A stretch of DNA of 64,000 nucleotides from NCBI RefSeq assembly GCF_018476525.1, contig NZ_JAHCST010000010.1, positions 1 through 64,000 on the forward strand, in the 5' to 3' direction. The notes beneath the pieces were generated by a model that saw nothing but the letters and a program-made list of their open reading frames with translations, did not search any database and was not told where the DNA came from. The position numbers were made by a program, and so were the translations under genes. Origin of the DNA: Acrocarpospora catenulata. GTDB taxonomy: Bacteria > Actinomycetota > Actinomycetes > Streptosporangiales > Streptosporangiaceae. Shown here piece after piece: positions 40,977 through 50,399 of the stretch. Every line of letters starts with the position of its first letter. Position 1 is the first letter of the stretch.

Positions 40977-42391
40977 GCGAGGACGATCAGGATGAGGGGT
41001 TGCTCGTCGCGTTGAGCGCGCACCCGTTGCAGCGGGTCGGTGCGTACGCGCTGGCGGCTCTTGCCAGGACAACCACGCCGGAAGGTCTGTCCGCCGAAGG
41101 GTTCCGAGACGCCGTCGGCACAATCACGGAGCATGCGATAACGGCGGCCCTGGTCCGCGACACCAAGAGTGAGCGCGGTTTCTGGCTCAAGGCCAGCCTG
41201 TCGTTCTTCCCAAACTCAAAGATGAATCATCACACCAATGCAAGAAGGGAGGACGAGGAGATTCGCGCCGCCGTACGGCTGTGGCGTCGCGAGCCGGAGT
41301 ACGGCGCCAGGCCAGGAGTGGCGTGTGTGCTGTGCGGACGGGCAGCCGTCGGCTTCTTCGGCAAGGTCGACGTGCCGCTGGCCGAAAGCGACCTCTATCG
41401 GAACAACACCCCACGGGGACACCTGGGGATGGCGTTGTGCTGGCCGTGTTTGTGCAGCTTCTACGCCCTCCCGTACGGCTGCCGCCTCACGGGAGGCCCG
41501 TCGATCGCCCTGCACAGCTGGGACGAGCGTTTCATGGCACGGACCGTGTCACGCCGGGTGGAGCGCAACCGCCAACTGATCGCCCTCGGCCTCCCAGACT
41601 CCCGCGCCATCCGCGCGAAGGAGGTCGTGGCCCTACAGGCGCTCCGCGACCACGAGGACCGGCTGACGGCGGGCGTGGAACTGCTCGTCTTCAGCAACAA
41701 CAACCGGGGCCAGACGCTGGAGATCCAGTCCATGGACCAGCCACTCGCCGAGTGGCTGCGCCGCTCGGCACGGCAGCCGTCGCGGCGGCGTGGTTTCCCC
41801 GCGTTGCTGCGCGCTCATTCGACGCCGGACCGGCCCGGCGTCGTGAATCTCGCCCGGAACGCGTTCCGATCCCCGGAGCTGATCGCTGGGGCCTGCGCCC
41901 GCTACCTGGCCAAGCGGCTCGATCAAGGGGTGGTCGGCGCCGACGCAGCCGACCTGGCCGAGCTGTCCTTCTCCCTAGTGACCGAGGTGATGCGGATGAA
42001 CCAGAACGAGGTCGACGAGATCAGGTCGGCCGGGGCGCAGGTGGCGGCCTGGTTGGCGGCGGAGAACTCCGCGGGGAAGCTCCGCGAGTTCAACGCCACG
42101 CTCAAGGAGCAGAAGCGCATGCGGCACTGGCTGATGCGCCGCAACATCGACACCCTGCTCGCTCCGGTCCCTGGGGTGGACGGCCCGCTGATCACGGACG
42201 ACCAGTTCCGGCTGCTCTTCGATCCCGAGGTCGAGCAGGCGTGGTTTCACCGGCAGTTGCTGGTCGTGTCGGTCGTACGGCGGCTGCACGAACTGGGCTT
42301 CACACCCGCCGACCGGGCGCAGGTGGCCGCCGATCTGGCAGCCGAGGACAACGACGAGGACGTCGCGTTCATGAAAGGCGAGGAGTCGTAG
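40973..42391 (+). CDS. cas8b: Cas8b-like large subunit of type I-B Cascade
   Basis: The 472-aa protein has two CxxC pairs (CVLCGRAAVG and CWPCLCSF) forming a probable zinc finger near residues 117 and 160. The rest is mainly helical, as in Cas8b/Cst1-type proteins. Position between cas6 and cas7 supports the large-subunit role: PAM recognition and Cas3 recruitment. Sequence conservation is low in this family, so the name rests largely on context. Confidence 0.72.
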   Translation: MSEDDQDEGLLVALSAHPLQRVGAYALAALARTTTPEGLSAEGFRDAVGTITEHAITAALVRDTKSERGFWLKASLSFFPNSKMNHHTNARREDEEIRAAVRLWRREPEYGARPGVACVLCGRAAVGFFGKVDVPLAESDLYRNNTPRGHLGMALCWPCLCSFYALPYGCRLTGGPSIALHSWDERFMARTVSRRVERNRQLIALGLPDSRAIRAKEVVALQALRDHEDRLTAGVELLVFSNNNRGQTLEIQSMDQPLAEWLRRSARQPSRRRGFPALLRAHSTPDRPGVVNLARNAFRSPELIAGACARYLAKRLDQGVVGADAADLAELSFSLVTEVMRMNQNEVDEIRSAGAQVAAWLAAENSAGKLREFNATLKEQKRMRHWLMRRNIDTLLAPVPGVDGPLITDDQFRLLFDPEVEQAWFHRQLLVVSVVRRLHELGFTPADRAQVAADLAAEDNDEDVAFMKGEES

Positions 42392-43426
42392 ATGAGCTAC
42401 CTGGTGGGAAAGATCGTCCTGGATGTGGTGGCCGGGGCGCCCAACAACGGGCTGGGCGAGGACAACGTCGCCCGGGTGAAGCAGCTTCGGATCGGCCGGG
42501 ACGTCCACCCCTACGTCTCCGCCCAGGCGTTCCGCCGCTGGCTACGCGAATCGCTGCCCGCCTCCGAGCCGATGTCGCCGGTCATCCGGTCCGGTAGCGG
42601 CCAGAAGCAGCAGGCGTACACGAAGGGCCGGCCGGATCTCTACCTCGACGACGACCTGTTCGGGTACATGGTGGCCGTCAAGGGTGACAAGGCGAAGACC
42701 TGCCAAAGGGACACGGTGCTCGCCACAGGAACCTTCGTGTCGGTCGCGCCGCGTCCGCCCGTACGGGATTTCGGCACGATGAGCCGGGGTTTCGCGGCCG
42801 GTGAGAATCCGGTCCTGCACGGGCACGAGTTCTACAGCGCGGAGCTGGCCGGGGACGTGCTGCTGGACCTGCCCCGGATCGGCGTCTTCGAGATCGACGG
42901 CAGCGGCCTGAAGGTGGCGCTGCCCGAGCCCGCCGCCAAGGAGGCACGAGACGGCGGTGCCGAGCAGGTCACCTTCCGAGGCTGTACGGCGCTGCGTCTG
43001 GGCCTCGGGGAACGGCGACGTCGCGCCGCGCTGCTGCTGCGCACGCTCGCGGCGGTACGCGGTGGCGCCAAGCAGTCGATGCACTACGGCGACCGCACCC
43101 CCGCGCTGGTCCTGCTCGCTCCCCTCAAAGGCGGTGTCAACCCGTTCACCCGGGTGCTCGGGGTCCGGAGCGACCAGGTGCGATTCGATCCCACGGTCCT
43201 GCGTACCGAGATGGCCGCCTGGGCGGACGAACTGGACGGGCCGGTGCTGCTCGGCTGGGCGCCCGGTTTCCTCGGAGACCAGCGGGACCGTACCCGTTCC
43301 GAGCTGGCCGACCTGATCGAGTCCGGCAGCCTGGTCATCGATCATCCGCGGATTCTGCTCGGCGGTCTGGCGGACCAGATAGAGCGTGGTGAGCGGGACG
43401 CGTGGTTCGAGGACCCGAAGGCATGA
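42392..43426 (+). CDS. cas7: Cas7 backbone subunit (DevR/Cst2 family)
   Basis: The 344-aa protein starts MSYLVGKIVLDVVAGAPNNG and continues with DVHPYVSAQAFRRWLRESLP, typical of the Cas7/Cst2/DevR RAMP family, then RTLAAVRGGAKQSMHYGDRTP and KGGVNPFTRVLG. It would polymerise along the crRNA in Cascade. It abuts cas8b and overlaps cas5 by 4 nt. Confidence 0.9.
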   Translation: MSYLVGKIVLDVVAGAPNNGLGEDNVARVKQLRIGRDVHPYVSAQAFRRWLRESLPASEPMSPVIRSGSGQKQQAYTKGRPDLYLDDDLFGYMVAVKGDKAKTCQRDTVLATGTFVSVAPRPPVRDFGTMSRGFAAGENPVLHGHEFYSAELAGDVLLDLPRIGVFEIDGSGLKVALPEPAAKEARDGGAEQVTFRGCTALRLGLGERRRRAALLLRTLAAVRGGAKQSMHYGDRTPALVLLAPLKGGVNPFTRVLGVRSDQVRFDPTVLRTEMAAWADELDGPVLLGWAPGFLGDQRDRTRSELADLIESGSLVIDHPRILLGGLADQIERGERDAWFEDPKA

Positions 43427-44097
43427 CGACAGTCCGAGCCGCGGTGGAGGCGCTTGAAGTCACGGTCACCGCGCCGGTCGTCTCCTTTCGCAACCCCCTC
43501 TACGCCGGGGTGCAGGTGGCGCTGCCCTGCCCGCCGCCCTCCACCGTGGGCGGCATGCTGGCCGCTGCGGCCGGGGGCTGGGACAGAGTCTCTCCCGAGA
43601 CGCGATTCGCCATGGCGTTCCACGCTTCCGGCGTCGGCGTCGACCTGGAGACCTACCATCCGCTGGACGCCACCGGTAAGAAGGCGGATCCCACCCCTCG
43701 GGAACGCGAATTCCTGGCTCACGTCACGCTGACGGTGTGGCTCACCCAGGACGTGGAGCTGTGGGAGCGAAGGCTACGCAGGCCCGTCTGGCCGCTGCGC
43801 CTGGGCCGAAGCCAGGACCTGGTATGGGTCACCACCCGACGGGTGACGGTACGGCCTGGCCCCGGACGGCAGGGCGCGGCCGTACTTCCCGAGGAGACCG
43901 AAGTCCGGCCTTCAGGGGTTCTGCTGCGGTTGCCGACCGCGGTTTCGCTGGACCGGCAGCGCACCCGGTGGGACGGCTACTACTTCGACGCCTCAGGACG
44001 GAGCGACACCATCGTGGAGGCCTGCTGGGTGAACGACCAAGGCCAAGTGGTCGCCCAGTTGCCGCCGACCCATCCAGCGCGGCTGGCGGAGGGCTGA
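43423..44097 (+). CDS. cas5: Cas5 subunit of type I-B Cascade
   Basis: The 224-aa protein has the Cas5 N-terminal pattern: EVTVTAPVVSFRNPLYAGVQVALPCPPPSTVGGMLAAAAG when read in parts, including PPPSTVGGMLAAAAG, the conserved turn that defines Cas5t/Cas5h proteins, and LRLGRSQDLVWV. It caps the crRNA 5' handle. The ATG lies within the cas7 stop (ATGA). The next gene starts 1 nt after its end. Confidence 0.85.
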   Translation: MTTVRAAVEALEVTVTAPVVSFRNPLYAGVQVALPCPPPSTVGGMLAAAAGGWDRVSPETRFAMAFHASGVGVDLETYHPLDATGKKADPTPREREFLAHVTLTVWLTQDVELWERRLRRPVWPLRLGRSQDLVWVTTRRVTVRPGPGRQGAAVLPEETEVRPSGVLLRLPTAVSLDRQRTRWDGYYFDASGRSDTIVEACWVNDQGQVVAQLPPTHPARLAEG

Positions 44098-44098
44098 T

Positions 44099-46444
44099 AT
44101 GGCGCTCCGGGACACGCTCGCCAAGAGCGATCCGGTGGAGGCGCTGACAGCTCACCTGGCTGCCACGCTGGCCGGGGCGCTCGCGTTGCGGCGACGGGTG
44201 GGAACGATCACCGTGGCGGACCAGGTCACCGATGGGCTGTTCTGGTCCGCAGCCTGCCTGGCCGCGCTCTGCCATGACGCCGGAAAGATCCCTGACGGGT
44301 TCCAGGCCATGCTCAGAGGACATCTTCGAGCCTGGGGTGAGCGGCACGAGGTAGTCTCCCTGGGCTTCCTGCCCAACCTCATCACCGACGAGGATCTTCT
44401 CGCCTGGACCGCGACCGGCGTCGCCACTCACCACCGCTGCCTGGAGGGCGGCAGCAGGCCGCTCGTTCGGAAGTATGGCGGGGCGTCCGTACCGGAATGG
44501 CGAGCCAGACTCGCCCCGGTTCCCGATGACGTGGCCGCCGAACTAGCCGAATGGCTGGCCGACACGGCGAGGCGGGCGGGACTGCCGGCCGTTCATGACG
44601 TACGGGCTGACCTGGACGTGATCGGCACCGCCCGCGAGGTTTTCGACCTCTTGCTGGACCGGTGGGAGATGCCGGTGTCTCCGGACGAAGGGCTGACGGC
44701 GGTGCTCCTGCAGGGAGCGGTGACACTGGCCGACCACGTCTCCTCCGCGCACAGCGCGCTGCACGGGCACCAGCCGCTCGGGCCGGAATTCCGGCCCTTG
44801 CTGGAGGAGGCGTTCGCGAGCCGGGGCCGAGAACTGCGTCCGCATCAGATCGAGGCGGGCGAGGTCGACGGCCATCTGCTGCTGCGCGCGCCGACCGGCT
44901 CGGGCAAGACCGAGGCAGGCCTGCTCTGGGCAGCCGCGCAGACCGTGGCGATCGGCCGAGCGACCGGAGGTGTGCCGCGGGTCTTCTTCACCCTGCCCTA
45001 CCTCGCCTCCATCAACGCGATGGCCGTACGCCTCGGTGGTCTGCTTGGGGACGAGGAACTGGTGGGTGTCATGCACTCCAGGGCCGCCTCCTACCACTTG
45101 GCCGCCGCGATCTGCCCGGAGGACGAGGAGGCAGATAATGGAAACAAGGCGCGGAAAGCCGTCTCCCGGGCCGCCGCGACCCGGCTGTTCCGGGAGACCG
45201 TACGTGTGGGCACGCCGTACCAGATCCTGCGCGGGGTGCTGGCCGGACCGTCCCACGCGGGAACGCTGATCGACGCGGCGAACTCCGTGTTCGTGCTCGA
45301 CGAGTTGCACGCCTACGACACTCAACGGCTCGGCTACATCCTTGCCATGGGACGGCTGTGGGAGCGGCTTGGCGGGCGGATCGCCGTGCTCTCGGCCACG
45401 CTCCCGGATGCACTGGTGCGGCTCTTCCGGGAGACGCTGCGACGGGATGTCCACATTGCCGAGGGGAAGGCGGAGGGCCGACCGCGGCACCGGCTGTCCC
45501 TGCGCGAGCGACACCTGACCGACCCGGCCTCGGTGAGCGAGATCAGGGACAGGCTCGTGACCTCGCCCGACAGGTCGGTGCTGGTCGTGGCCAACAACGT
45601 CGCCGATGCTCAGCACCTGTTCGCCGAGCTGGCTCCGTACGCCGCATCGGCCTTCCTGCTGCATTCACGGTTCCGGCGGATGGACCGGGCAGCCCTGGAA
45701 TCGTCGATCATTGATCGATTCGGCACAGGTCAGCCCAGGCAAGGCGGATTGGTGGTGGCCACCCAGGTCGTCGAAGTGAGCCTGGACGTCGACTTCGACT
45801 GCCTGTTCACCTCCGCGGCACCCCTGGAGGCGCTGTTGCAGCGGTTCGGCCGGGTGAATCGGGTCGCCTCGCGCCCGCCTGCCGACGTCGTCGTTCATCT
45901 GCCCTCATATGTATCCCGGCGGAGGGGCGGCGGAGACCACGCCGATGGCGTCTACCCGCGGGTGCCTGTCGAACTCGGCTGGACGATCCTCACCCGGAAC
46001 GACGGGACGGAGGTGGACGAGGCGCAGGCGAGGTTGTGGCTGGACGAGGTGTACGGCACGCCGTGGGGTCAGGACTGGTTCGACGAGGTACAGAAACATC
46101 GGGAAGAGTTCGCGGACGCCTTTCTCGGGTTCGCCCATCCGTTCGCCAGCCGTGATGATCTCGCCGAGCGATTCGACGAACTCTTCGACGGCACCGAAGC
46201 CGTGCTCGCCCAGGATCAGGACGACTACGAGGCGAGCCTCAACCAGGTGCCCGGAAGCCGGGCCGCCGGGCGGCTGCTCGCCGAGCGCTATCTGATTCCG
46301 ATGCCGTACTGGGCCGCGCCGCTGTCGACGTGGGAGAAGCGTCTCGGCGTACGGGTCATCGAGGCCGACTACGACAAGCAGTTCGGACTCGGTGCGATCC
46401 GCGGACGGGCCGCCCAGGTCTACCAACCGGGAGAAGTGCTGTGA
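44099..46444 (+). CDS. cas3: Cas3 HD nuclease-helicase
   Basis: The 781-aa protein has an N-terminal HD nuclease (ACLAALCHDAGKIPDGF, then VATHHRCLEGG) and a superfamily 2 helicase. Walker A is RAPTGSGKTEAGLLW near residue 265, motif II is VFVLDELHAYD (DELH in place of DEAH), motif III is VLSATLPDALV and motif VI is LLQRFGRVNRVA. It unwinds and degrades the DNA strand displaced by Cascade. All key motifs are intact, so interference should be active. Confidence 0.95.
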   Translation: MALRDTLAKSDPVEALTAHLAATLAGALALRRRVGTITVADQVTDGLFWSAACLAALCHDAGKIPDGFQAMLRGHLRAWGERHEVVSLGFLPNLITDEDLLAWTATGVATHHRCLEGGSRPLVRKYGGASVPEWRARLAPVPDDVAAELAEWLADTARRAGLPAVHDVRADLDVIGTAREVFDLLLDRWEMPVSPDEGLTAVLLQGAVTLADHVSSAHSALHGHQPLGPEFRPLLEEAFASRGRELRPHQIEAGEVDGHLLLRAPTGSGKTEAGLLWAAAQTVAIGRATGGVPRVFFTLPYLASINAMAVRLGGLLGDEELVGVMHSRAASYHLAAAICPEDEEADNGNKARKAVSRAAATRLFRETVRVGTPYQILRGVLAGPSHAGTLIDAANSVFVLDELHAYDTQRLGYILAMGRLWERLGGRIAVLSATLPDALVRLFRETLRRDVHIAEGKAEGRPRHRLSLRERHLTDPASVSEIRDRLVTSPDRSVLVVANNVADAQHLFAELAPYAASAFLLHSRFRRMDRAALESSIIDRFGTGQPRQGGLVVATQVVEVSLDVDFDCLFTSAAPLEALLQRFGRVNRVASRPPADVVVHLPSYVSRRRGGGDHADGVYPRVPVELGWTILTRNDGTEVDEAQARLWLDEVYGTPWGQDWFDEVQKHREEFADAFLGFAHPFASRDDLAERFDELFDGTEAVLAQDQDDYEASLNQVPGSRAAGRLLAERYLIPMPYWAAPLSTWEKRLGVRVIEADYDKQFGLGAIRGRAAQVYQPGEVL

Positions 46445-46938
46445 TCAGCGCCGACGATGTGGGCGGTGTGCATATCAAGTACCTCTACCACTGCCGCCGG
46501 CAACTCTGGCTGTACGCCCGGGGGATACGTCCCGAGCAGCTCAGCGTCAGCGTCCAGTTGGGTGAGGCCGTTCACGAGACCTCCTACACCCGCAGCTCAC
46601 CGATCGACCTCGGCGCCGCGCGGCTCGACCATCTCGACGGCGCGGCCTGGGTGCACGAGGTCAAGTCGTCCTCCCGACCGAGCCGGGCGGACGAGGCCCA
46701 GGCGATGCACTACTGCTATCGGCTCATCAATGTGGGGGTCGCCGCGCAGGGCGGCATCCTGCACTATCCCAAGACCCGTCGCACCAGACGCCTGCCGTAC
46801 ACGGAGCAGGCGGCCGAGCAGGCGCGGGCCGATATCGCCGAGGTCCTGGCGGTGCTGGCCGCGCCCGACTCCCCACCCCGGCTCGCTCGATCGGCCTGCC
46901 GTGGCTGCTCCTACGCCGACTACTGCTGGAACGAATAG
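46441..46938 (+). CDS. cas4: Cas4 exonuclease of the adaptation module
   Basis: The 165-aa protein has GVHIKYLYHCRRQLWLY with the first cluster Cys, GAAWVHEVKSSSR (RecB-type nuclease EVK motif) and the C-terminal ACRGCSYADYCWNE with three more Cys for the iron-sulphur cluster. It helps Cas1-Cas2 trim and choose prespacers with the correct PAM. The GTG start overlaps the cas3 stop by 4 nt; cas1 follows directly. Confidence 0.92.
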   Translation: MISADDVGGVHIKYLYHCRRQLWLYARGIRPEQLSVSVQLGEAVHETSYTRSSPIDLGAARLDHLDGAAWVHEVKSSSRPSRADEAQAMHYCYRLINVGVAAQGGILHYPKTRRTRRLPYTEQAAEQARADIAEVLAVLAAPDSPPRLARSACRGCSYADYCWNE

Positions 46939-47919
46939 ATGCCCACCGCGTCCCGTACCTACTGGTTGACAGCGCCCTGCCGGATCCGTCGCAAAGATCA
47001 ATCACTGCGCATCGAACGGGCTGAAGGCGCTCCTGTGCACATCCCGATCACTGACGTGCGGGACATCGTCGCCTGCGAGGCCGTCGACATCAACACGTCC
47101 GTGATCAGCTTGCTCAACCAGCACCGCATCAACGTCCACTTCCTGAGCCATTACGGGGACTATGCGGGATCTCTGCTGACCTCGGAGACCAGTGTCTCGG
47201 GGCAGACCGTCATCGCTCAGGTCAGACTGGCCGAAGATCCCGGCGCCTCGCTTGGGGTCGCAAGGGCCATCGTGGCCAGTGCCGCCGCGAACATCCGTCG
47301 CGTGGTCGACCGCAAGCTCCTGGCCCGGCCGATGGCCGTTCTCGAAGCTTCGCTCGCGGATGCCTCCACCAAGGAGGAGTTGATGGGCGCCGAAGGCACC
47401 TTCCGCCGGTCGGCGTGGGCGGTGCTGGACACTCGCCTGCCCGAGTGGCTGCGCCTGGAGGGGCGGAGCCGCCGGCCTCCGCTCAACGCCGGAAACGCCT
47501 TCATCAGCTATGTCAACGGGATCGTCTACGCGCGCGTACTGTCGGCAGTCCGGCTCACCCCACTGCACTCAGGCGTCGCCTTCCTGCACAGCTCGATGGA
47601 ACGCCAGCGCCACTCACTCGTCCTGGACCTCGCCGAGGTCTTCAAGCCACTGTTCGCGGAACGGCTCCTGCTCCGGCTCGCGGGCCGGGGGCAGCTCAAA
47701 CCCGGCCACTTCGACGTGGACGTCAACCAGGCGATGCTCAGCGAATCCGGCCGCAAGCTGGTGATCCAGACCGTACGGGACGAACTGGCCGTGACGATCC
47801 AGCACCGGGGGCTGAGCCGGAACGTGGCCTACGAAGAACTGCTGTACCTGGAGGCTTTACAACTCACCCGCACCTGCCTGGAGGGCACACCGTACAAGCC
47901 GTTCCGGATCTGGTGGTGA
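46939..47919 (+). CDS. cas1: Cas1 integrase
   Basis: The 326-aa protein is a type I-B Cas1. Metal-binding residues are Glu152 (MGAEGTFRR), His217 (AFLHSSMERQRHSLVLD) and Glu233 (DLAEVFKPLF). The N-terminal beta domain contains ITDVRDIVACEAVDINTSVI and NVHFLSHYGDYAG. With Cas2 it inserts new spacers at the leader end of the arrays. Full length, no disruption. Confidence 0.95.
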   Translation: MPTASRTYWLTAPCRIRRKDQSLRIERAEGAPVHIPITDVRDIVACEAVDINTSVISLLNQHRINVHFLSHYGDYAGSLLTSETSVSGQTVIAQVRLAEDPGASLGVARAIVASAAANIRRVVDRKLLARPMAVLEASLADASTKEELMGAEGTFRRSAWAVLDTRLPEWLRLEGRSRRPPLNAGNAFISYVNGIVYARVLSAVRLTPLHSGVAFLHSSMERQRHSLVLDLAEVFKPLFAERLLLRLAGRGQLKPGHFDVDVNQAMLSESGRKLVIQTVRDELAVTIQHRGLSRNVAYEELLYLEALQLTRTCLEGTPYKPFRIWW

Positions 47920-47925
47920 CCCCGC

Positions 47926-48189
47926 ATGTACGTCGTGGTCGTCTACGACACCCTGGCCAAACGCAACGCCGCCATCCTGCGCCTCTGCCGCCAATATTTG
48001 CATCACGTACAACGAAGCGTCTTCGAAGGCGCACTGACCCCAGCCCAACTCCGCCGCTTCCGCCACCGCGTAGAAGAGGTAATCGACCAGTCCTACGACA
48101 GCGTCCTGGTCTTCACCTTCCCCCCAGGCACCAACCCACAACGCCAAGAATGGGGCATCCCCCAGCCGGCCCCCACCGATATCCTCTAA
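47926..48189 (+). CDS. cas2: Cas2 adaptation protein
   Basis: The 87-aa protein MYVVVVYDTLAKRNAAILRL has the conserved Asp in VYDT, followed by HHVQRSVFEGALTPAQLRRF and DSVLVFTF. It forms the dimer at the centre of the Cas1-Cas2 complex. The 3' end of this gene is copied beside array 1. Confidence 0.95.
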   Translation: MYVVVVYDTLAKRNAAILRLCRQYLHHVQRSVFEGALTPAQLRRFRHRVEEVIDQSYDSVLVFTFPPGTNPQRQEWGIPQPAPTDIL

Positions 48190-48320
48190 CCCAGCCCATC
48201 CCGTTTCGATCTTGATTTTGCAGCAAACCTCCCGGGTCTCCTGCACAACCGGAGGTTCACTGCAAAACCCGGCCCCAAACCACCGACAAGACCTACCCTG
48301 ACCTGCGTCTTTACACTGGG
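48190..48320 (+). promoter_or_regulatory. leader of CRISPR array 3 with long inverted repeat
   Basis: It starts right after cas2. Inverted-repeat arms are at 48216-48232 (TTTTGCAGCAAACCTCC) and 48251-48267 (GGAGGTTCACTGCAAAA), identical but for a central 2-base difference, with loop containing CGGGTCTCCTGCACAACC. The array begins 53 nt after the second arm. Confidence 0.85.
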
Positions 48321-49279
48321 GTCCTCATCACCCCTACGAGGGGTCGCAACCGCAACCCGGGTGGTGAGCCCGCGCACGATCGGGTCCTCATCACCCCTAC
48401 GAGGGGTCGCAACTAGTGGTCTCGGCCCGGGGAGTCGTCCCAAGCGGCGGTCCTCATCACCCCTACGAGGGGTCGCAACAACCAGCGGACCCCTTCGAGG
48501 CAGCTCGCGGTGAGTCCTCATCACCCCTACGAGGGGTCGCAACGGCAGCGGGTGCGGGGTGCACACGTCGGCGAACGGGTCCTCATCACCCCTACGAGGG
48601 GTCGCAACCCGGCGAGGCGACCGGCCACCGGCTCGCCCAGTAGTCCTCATCACCCCTACGAGGGGTCGCAACTCGAGCCGGTGTGGATCACGACGACGGT
48701 GACCTTCCGGTCCTCATCACCCCTACGAGGGGTCGCAACGTATGTCTTGTCACCAACCAGGACGCGGACAACCCCAGTCCTCATCACCCCTACGAGGGGT
48801 CGCAACCCGTTCATCACCTTGAGTATGGACCCAACGACTGGGAGTCCTCATCGCCCCTACGAGGGGTCGCAACGACGGGAGGCGATCGCCCGGCTGGAGC
48901 TTGCCGCTGGCGAGGTCCTCATCGCCCCTACGAGGGGTCGCAACTGGTCCTGCGTGACCTGGAGTGTGCGGCGTGCGGGAGGTCCTCATTGCCCCTACAA
49001 GGGGTCGCAACCAGATGCCGCCGATGGTGGTCTCCGGGCACTCCTCGGGTCCTCATCGTCCCTACGAGGGGTCGCAACTCGAGGTAGTCGTCGGGGTGTC
49101 CGGTCCATCCCGGCGAGCCAGTCCTCATTGCCCCTACGAGGGGTCGCAACGGTGCCACCACCATGTGGGGAGATCCGGTTGCCCTGGTCCTCATCGCCCC
49201 TACAAGCAGTCGCAACATCGTGGTCAGGAGCAGGTGAACCGTCTCCCAGGTCCTCATCGCCCCTACGACAGGTCGCAGC
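48321..49279 (+). CRISPR. CRISPR array 3: 15 repeats, 14 spacers
   Basis: Transcribed rightward from the cas2-proximal leader. Repeats 1-8 read GTCCTCATCACCCC, repeats from the ninth on read CATCGCCCC, and the last five are increasingly altered (TTGCCCC, ACAAGG, TCGTCCC, AAGCAGTCG, final CGACAGGTCGCAGC). Decay is thus graded toward the leader-distal end. Spacers are about 33-41 nt. Confidence 0.97.
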
Positions 49280-49554
49280 GCTGCATTTCGCATTTCCGAT
49301 GCGCCGCGATAGGAGCCCGACTTCAATTTCCGCGAAATCGCGGCAGAACTGGGGCAGTTCAGCCCTAAGTGACAACGACGCGGACGAGGAGTTCAGGTCG
49401 ACGGAGTTGAGGTCCATCTCGAATCGGGCCGGGTTGTCGATGCGCCGATCTTGTTTATAGATCATCACGACCAGCACGGCGGCGTTCGCCTATCGTCCAC
49501 AGCCGAACATGTCGTCGACGAGTTTGGGAAACGCTCACATCGAGCATCTTCGCG
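49280..49554. other. intergenic stretch after array 3
   Basis: No supported gene. On the minus strand a frame from about 49477 (MIYKQDRRIDNPARFEMDLN then SLRAELPQFCRDFAEIEVG) looks protein-like for about 60 residues but runs into the degenerate repeats, so it is either a small truncated gene or chance. Confidence 0.4.
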
Positions 49555-49881
49555 TCAGCCGATTACAAGGCGTTCGCCGCCGAAGTCAGCGATGATCTCC
49601 ATTCGTCCGCCGAGGGCTTTGATGTAGGCGGCAAGGGTTCTCAGTTCACTGGTATCGACTTTGGCGCGTTCGATGGCGGAGACGCGTTCCTGGCGCACGT
49701 GCATTCGCGCTGCGACCTCAGCCTGCGTCAATCCCAAACGCTTGCGCATCTCGGCCAGCCGATGGGCCCTGCTGACGCTGACGAGAGCCTGCGCGCCAGC
49801 CTCGACCTCGAGCCGATCATCAGCGTCAGGGAAGAATTCGGAAAGGAAGCTTTCGCGGTCGTATCCGTGGGTGCTGCTCAT
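49555..49881 (-). CDS. XRE-family antitoxin, HigA-like
   Basis: The 108-aa protein has a helix-turn-helix in the centre: HRLAEMRKRLGLTQAEVAARM and VRQERVSAIERAKVDTSELR, then the C-terminal TLAAYIKALGGRMEIIADFG typical of HigA-type antitoxins. AAAGGAGGA upstream sets the ATG, which overlaps the toxin stop by 4 nt. Toxin-before-antitoxin order is the HigBA arrangement. Confidence 0.85.
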   Translation of the reverse strand: MSSTHGYDRESFLSEFFPDADDRLEVEAGAQALVSVSRAHRLAEMRKRLGLTQAEVAARMHVRQERVSAIERAKVDTSELRTLAAYIKALGGRMEIIADFGGERLVIG

Positions 49882-50243
49882 GATTCCTCCTTTTCTTTCA
49901 AATAGATCGCATATCGAGCCTCGGCGACAGGGATCGACTCTCGATACCACGTGGTCCATTGTCCGGCCTTGTCGCCCGCCACGAGGAGGACCGCATTACG
50001 AGCCGGATCGAAGATAAACAAAATCCTTATCTCCGTCGTCCCAGTGGAGCCAGGACGTAGTTCTTTCAGGTTGTGCAGCTTCGAGTCCTTGATCCGATCA
50101 ACTAAGGGTCTGCCGAGACTGGGTCCTTCCTCAAGTAGTGCGGTGATCGCCTGACCCACCAGGATGGCGCTGGCACGATCGGTATGGCGAAGCTGATGGA
50201 GCCACTCCCGTACCTCTGTAACGATCTCCAGATGATAGATCAC
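49878..50243 (-). CDS. RelE/HigB-like toxin
   Basis: The 121-aa protein IVTEVREWLHQLRHTDRASA, GRPLVDRIKDSKLHNLKELR and TEIRILFIFDPARNAVLLVAGDK show the RelE/HigB (Gp49-like) fold with the conserved KELR and RILF segments; such toxins cut mRNA at the ribosome. It starts with GTG a few nt after a perfect -10 box, so the transcript may be leaderless. It lies between CRISPR arrays 3 and 4. Confidence 0.85.
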   Translation of the reverse strand: MIYHLEIVTEVREWLHQLRHTDRASAILVGQAITALLEEGPSLGRPLVDRIKDSKLHNLKELRPGSTGTTEIRILFIFDPARNAVLLVAGDKAGQWTTWYRESIPVAEARYAIYLKEKEES

Positions 50244-50249
50244 GAACCC

Positions 50250-50275
50250 ATTATATCGAGTGTAGTACCTCTACA
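50250..50275 (-). promoter_or_regulatory. promoter and operator of the toxin-antitoxin pair
   Basis: On the minus strand TATAAT (50250-50255) lies 6 nt from the toxin GTG. Just upstream TGTAG-AGGTA-CTACA (50261-50275) is a perfect inverted repeat, well placed for HigA autorepression. Confidence 0.65.
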
Positions 50276-50399
50276 TACTATGCACCTTGCGGCTCGCGCG
50301 ACTACCGCCATGAGGCGAGACTATGGCTGGCGGCGTAACGTGTCGGAGCGAGGACTTGACCAGTCCGGCTGCTCGCCACCTTCATCCCTGGCAGTCGCC

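Noticed and set aside
49280-49477. Minus-strand frame reading MIYKQDRRIDNPARFE as a small gene
   Set aside because: It runs into degenerate CRISPR repeats and has no recognised family or clear ribosome binding site; kept only as an intergenic note.
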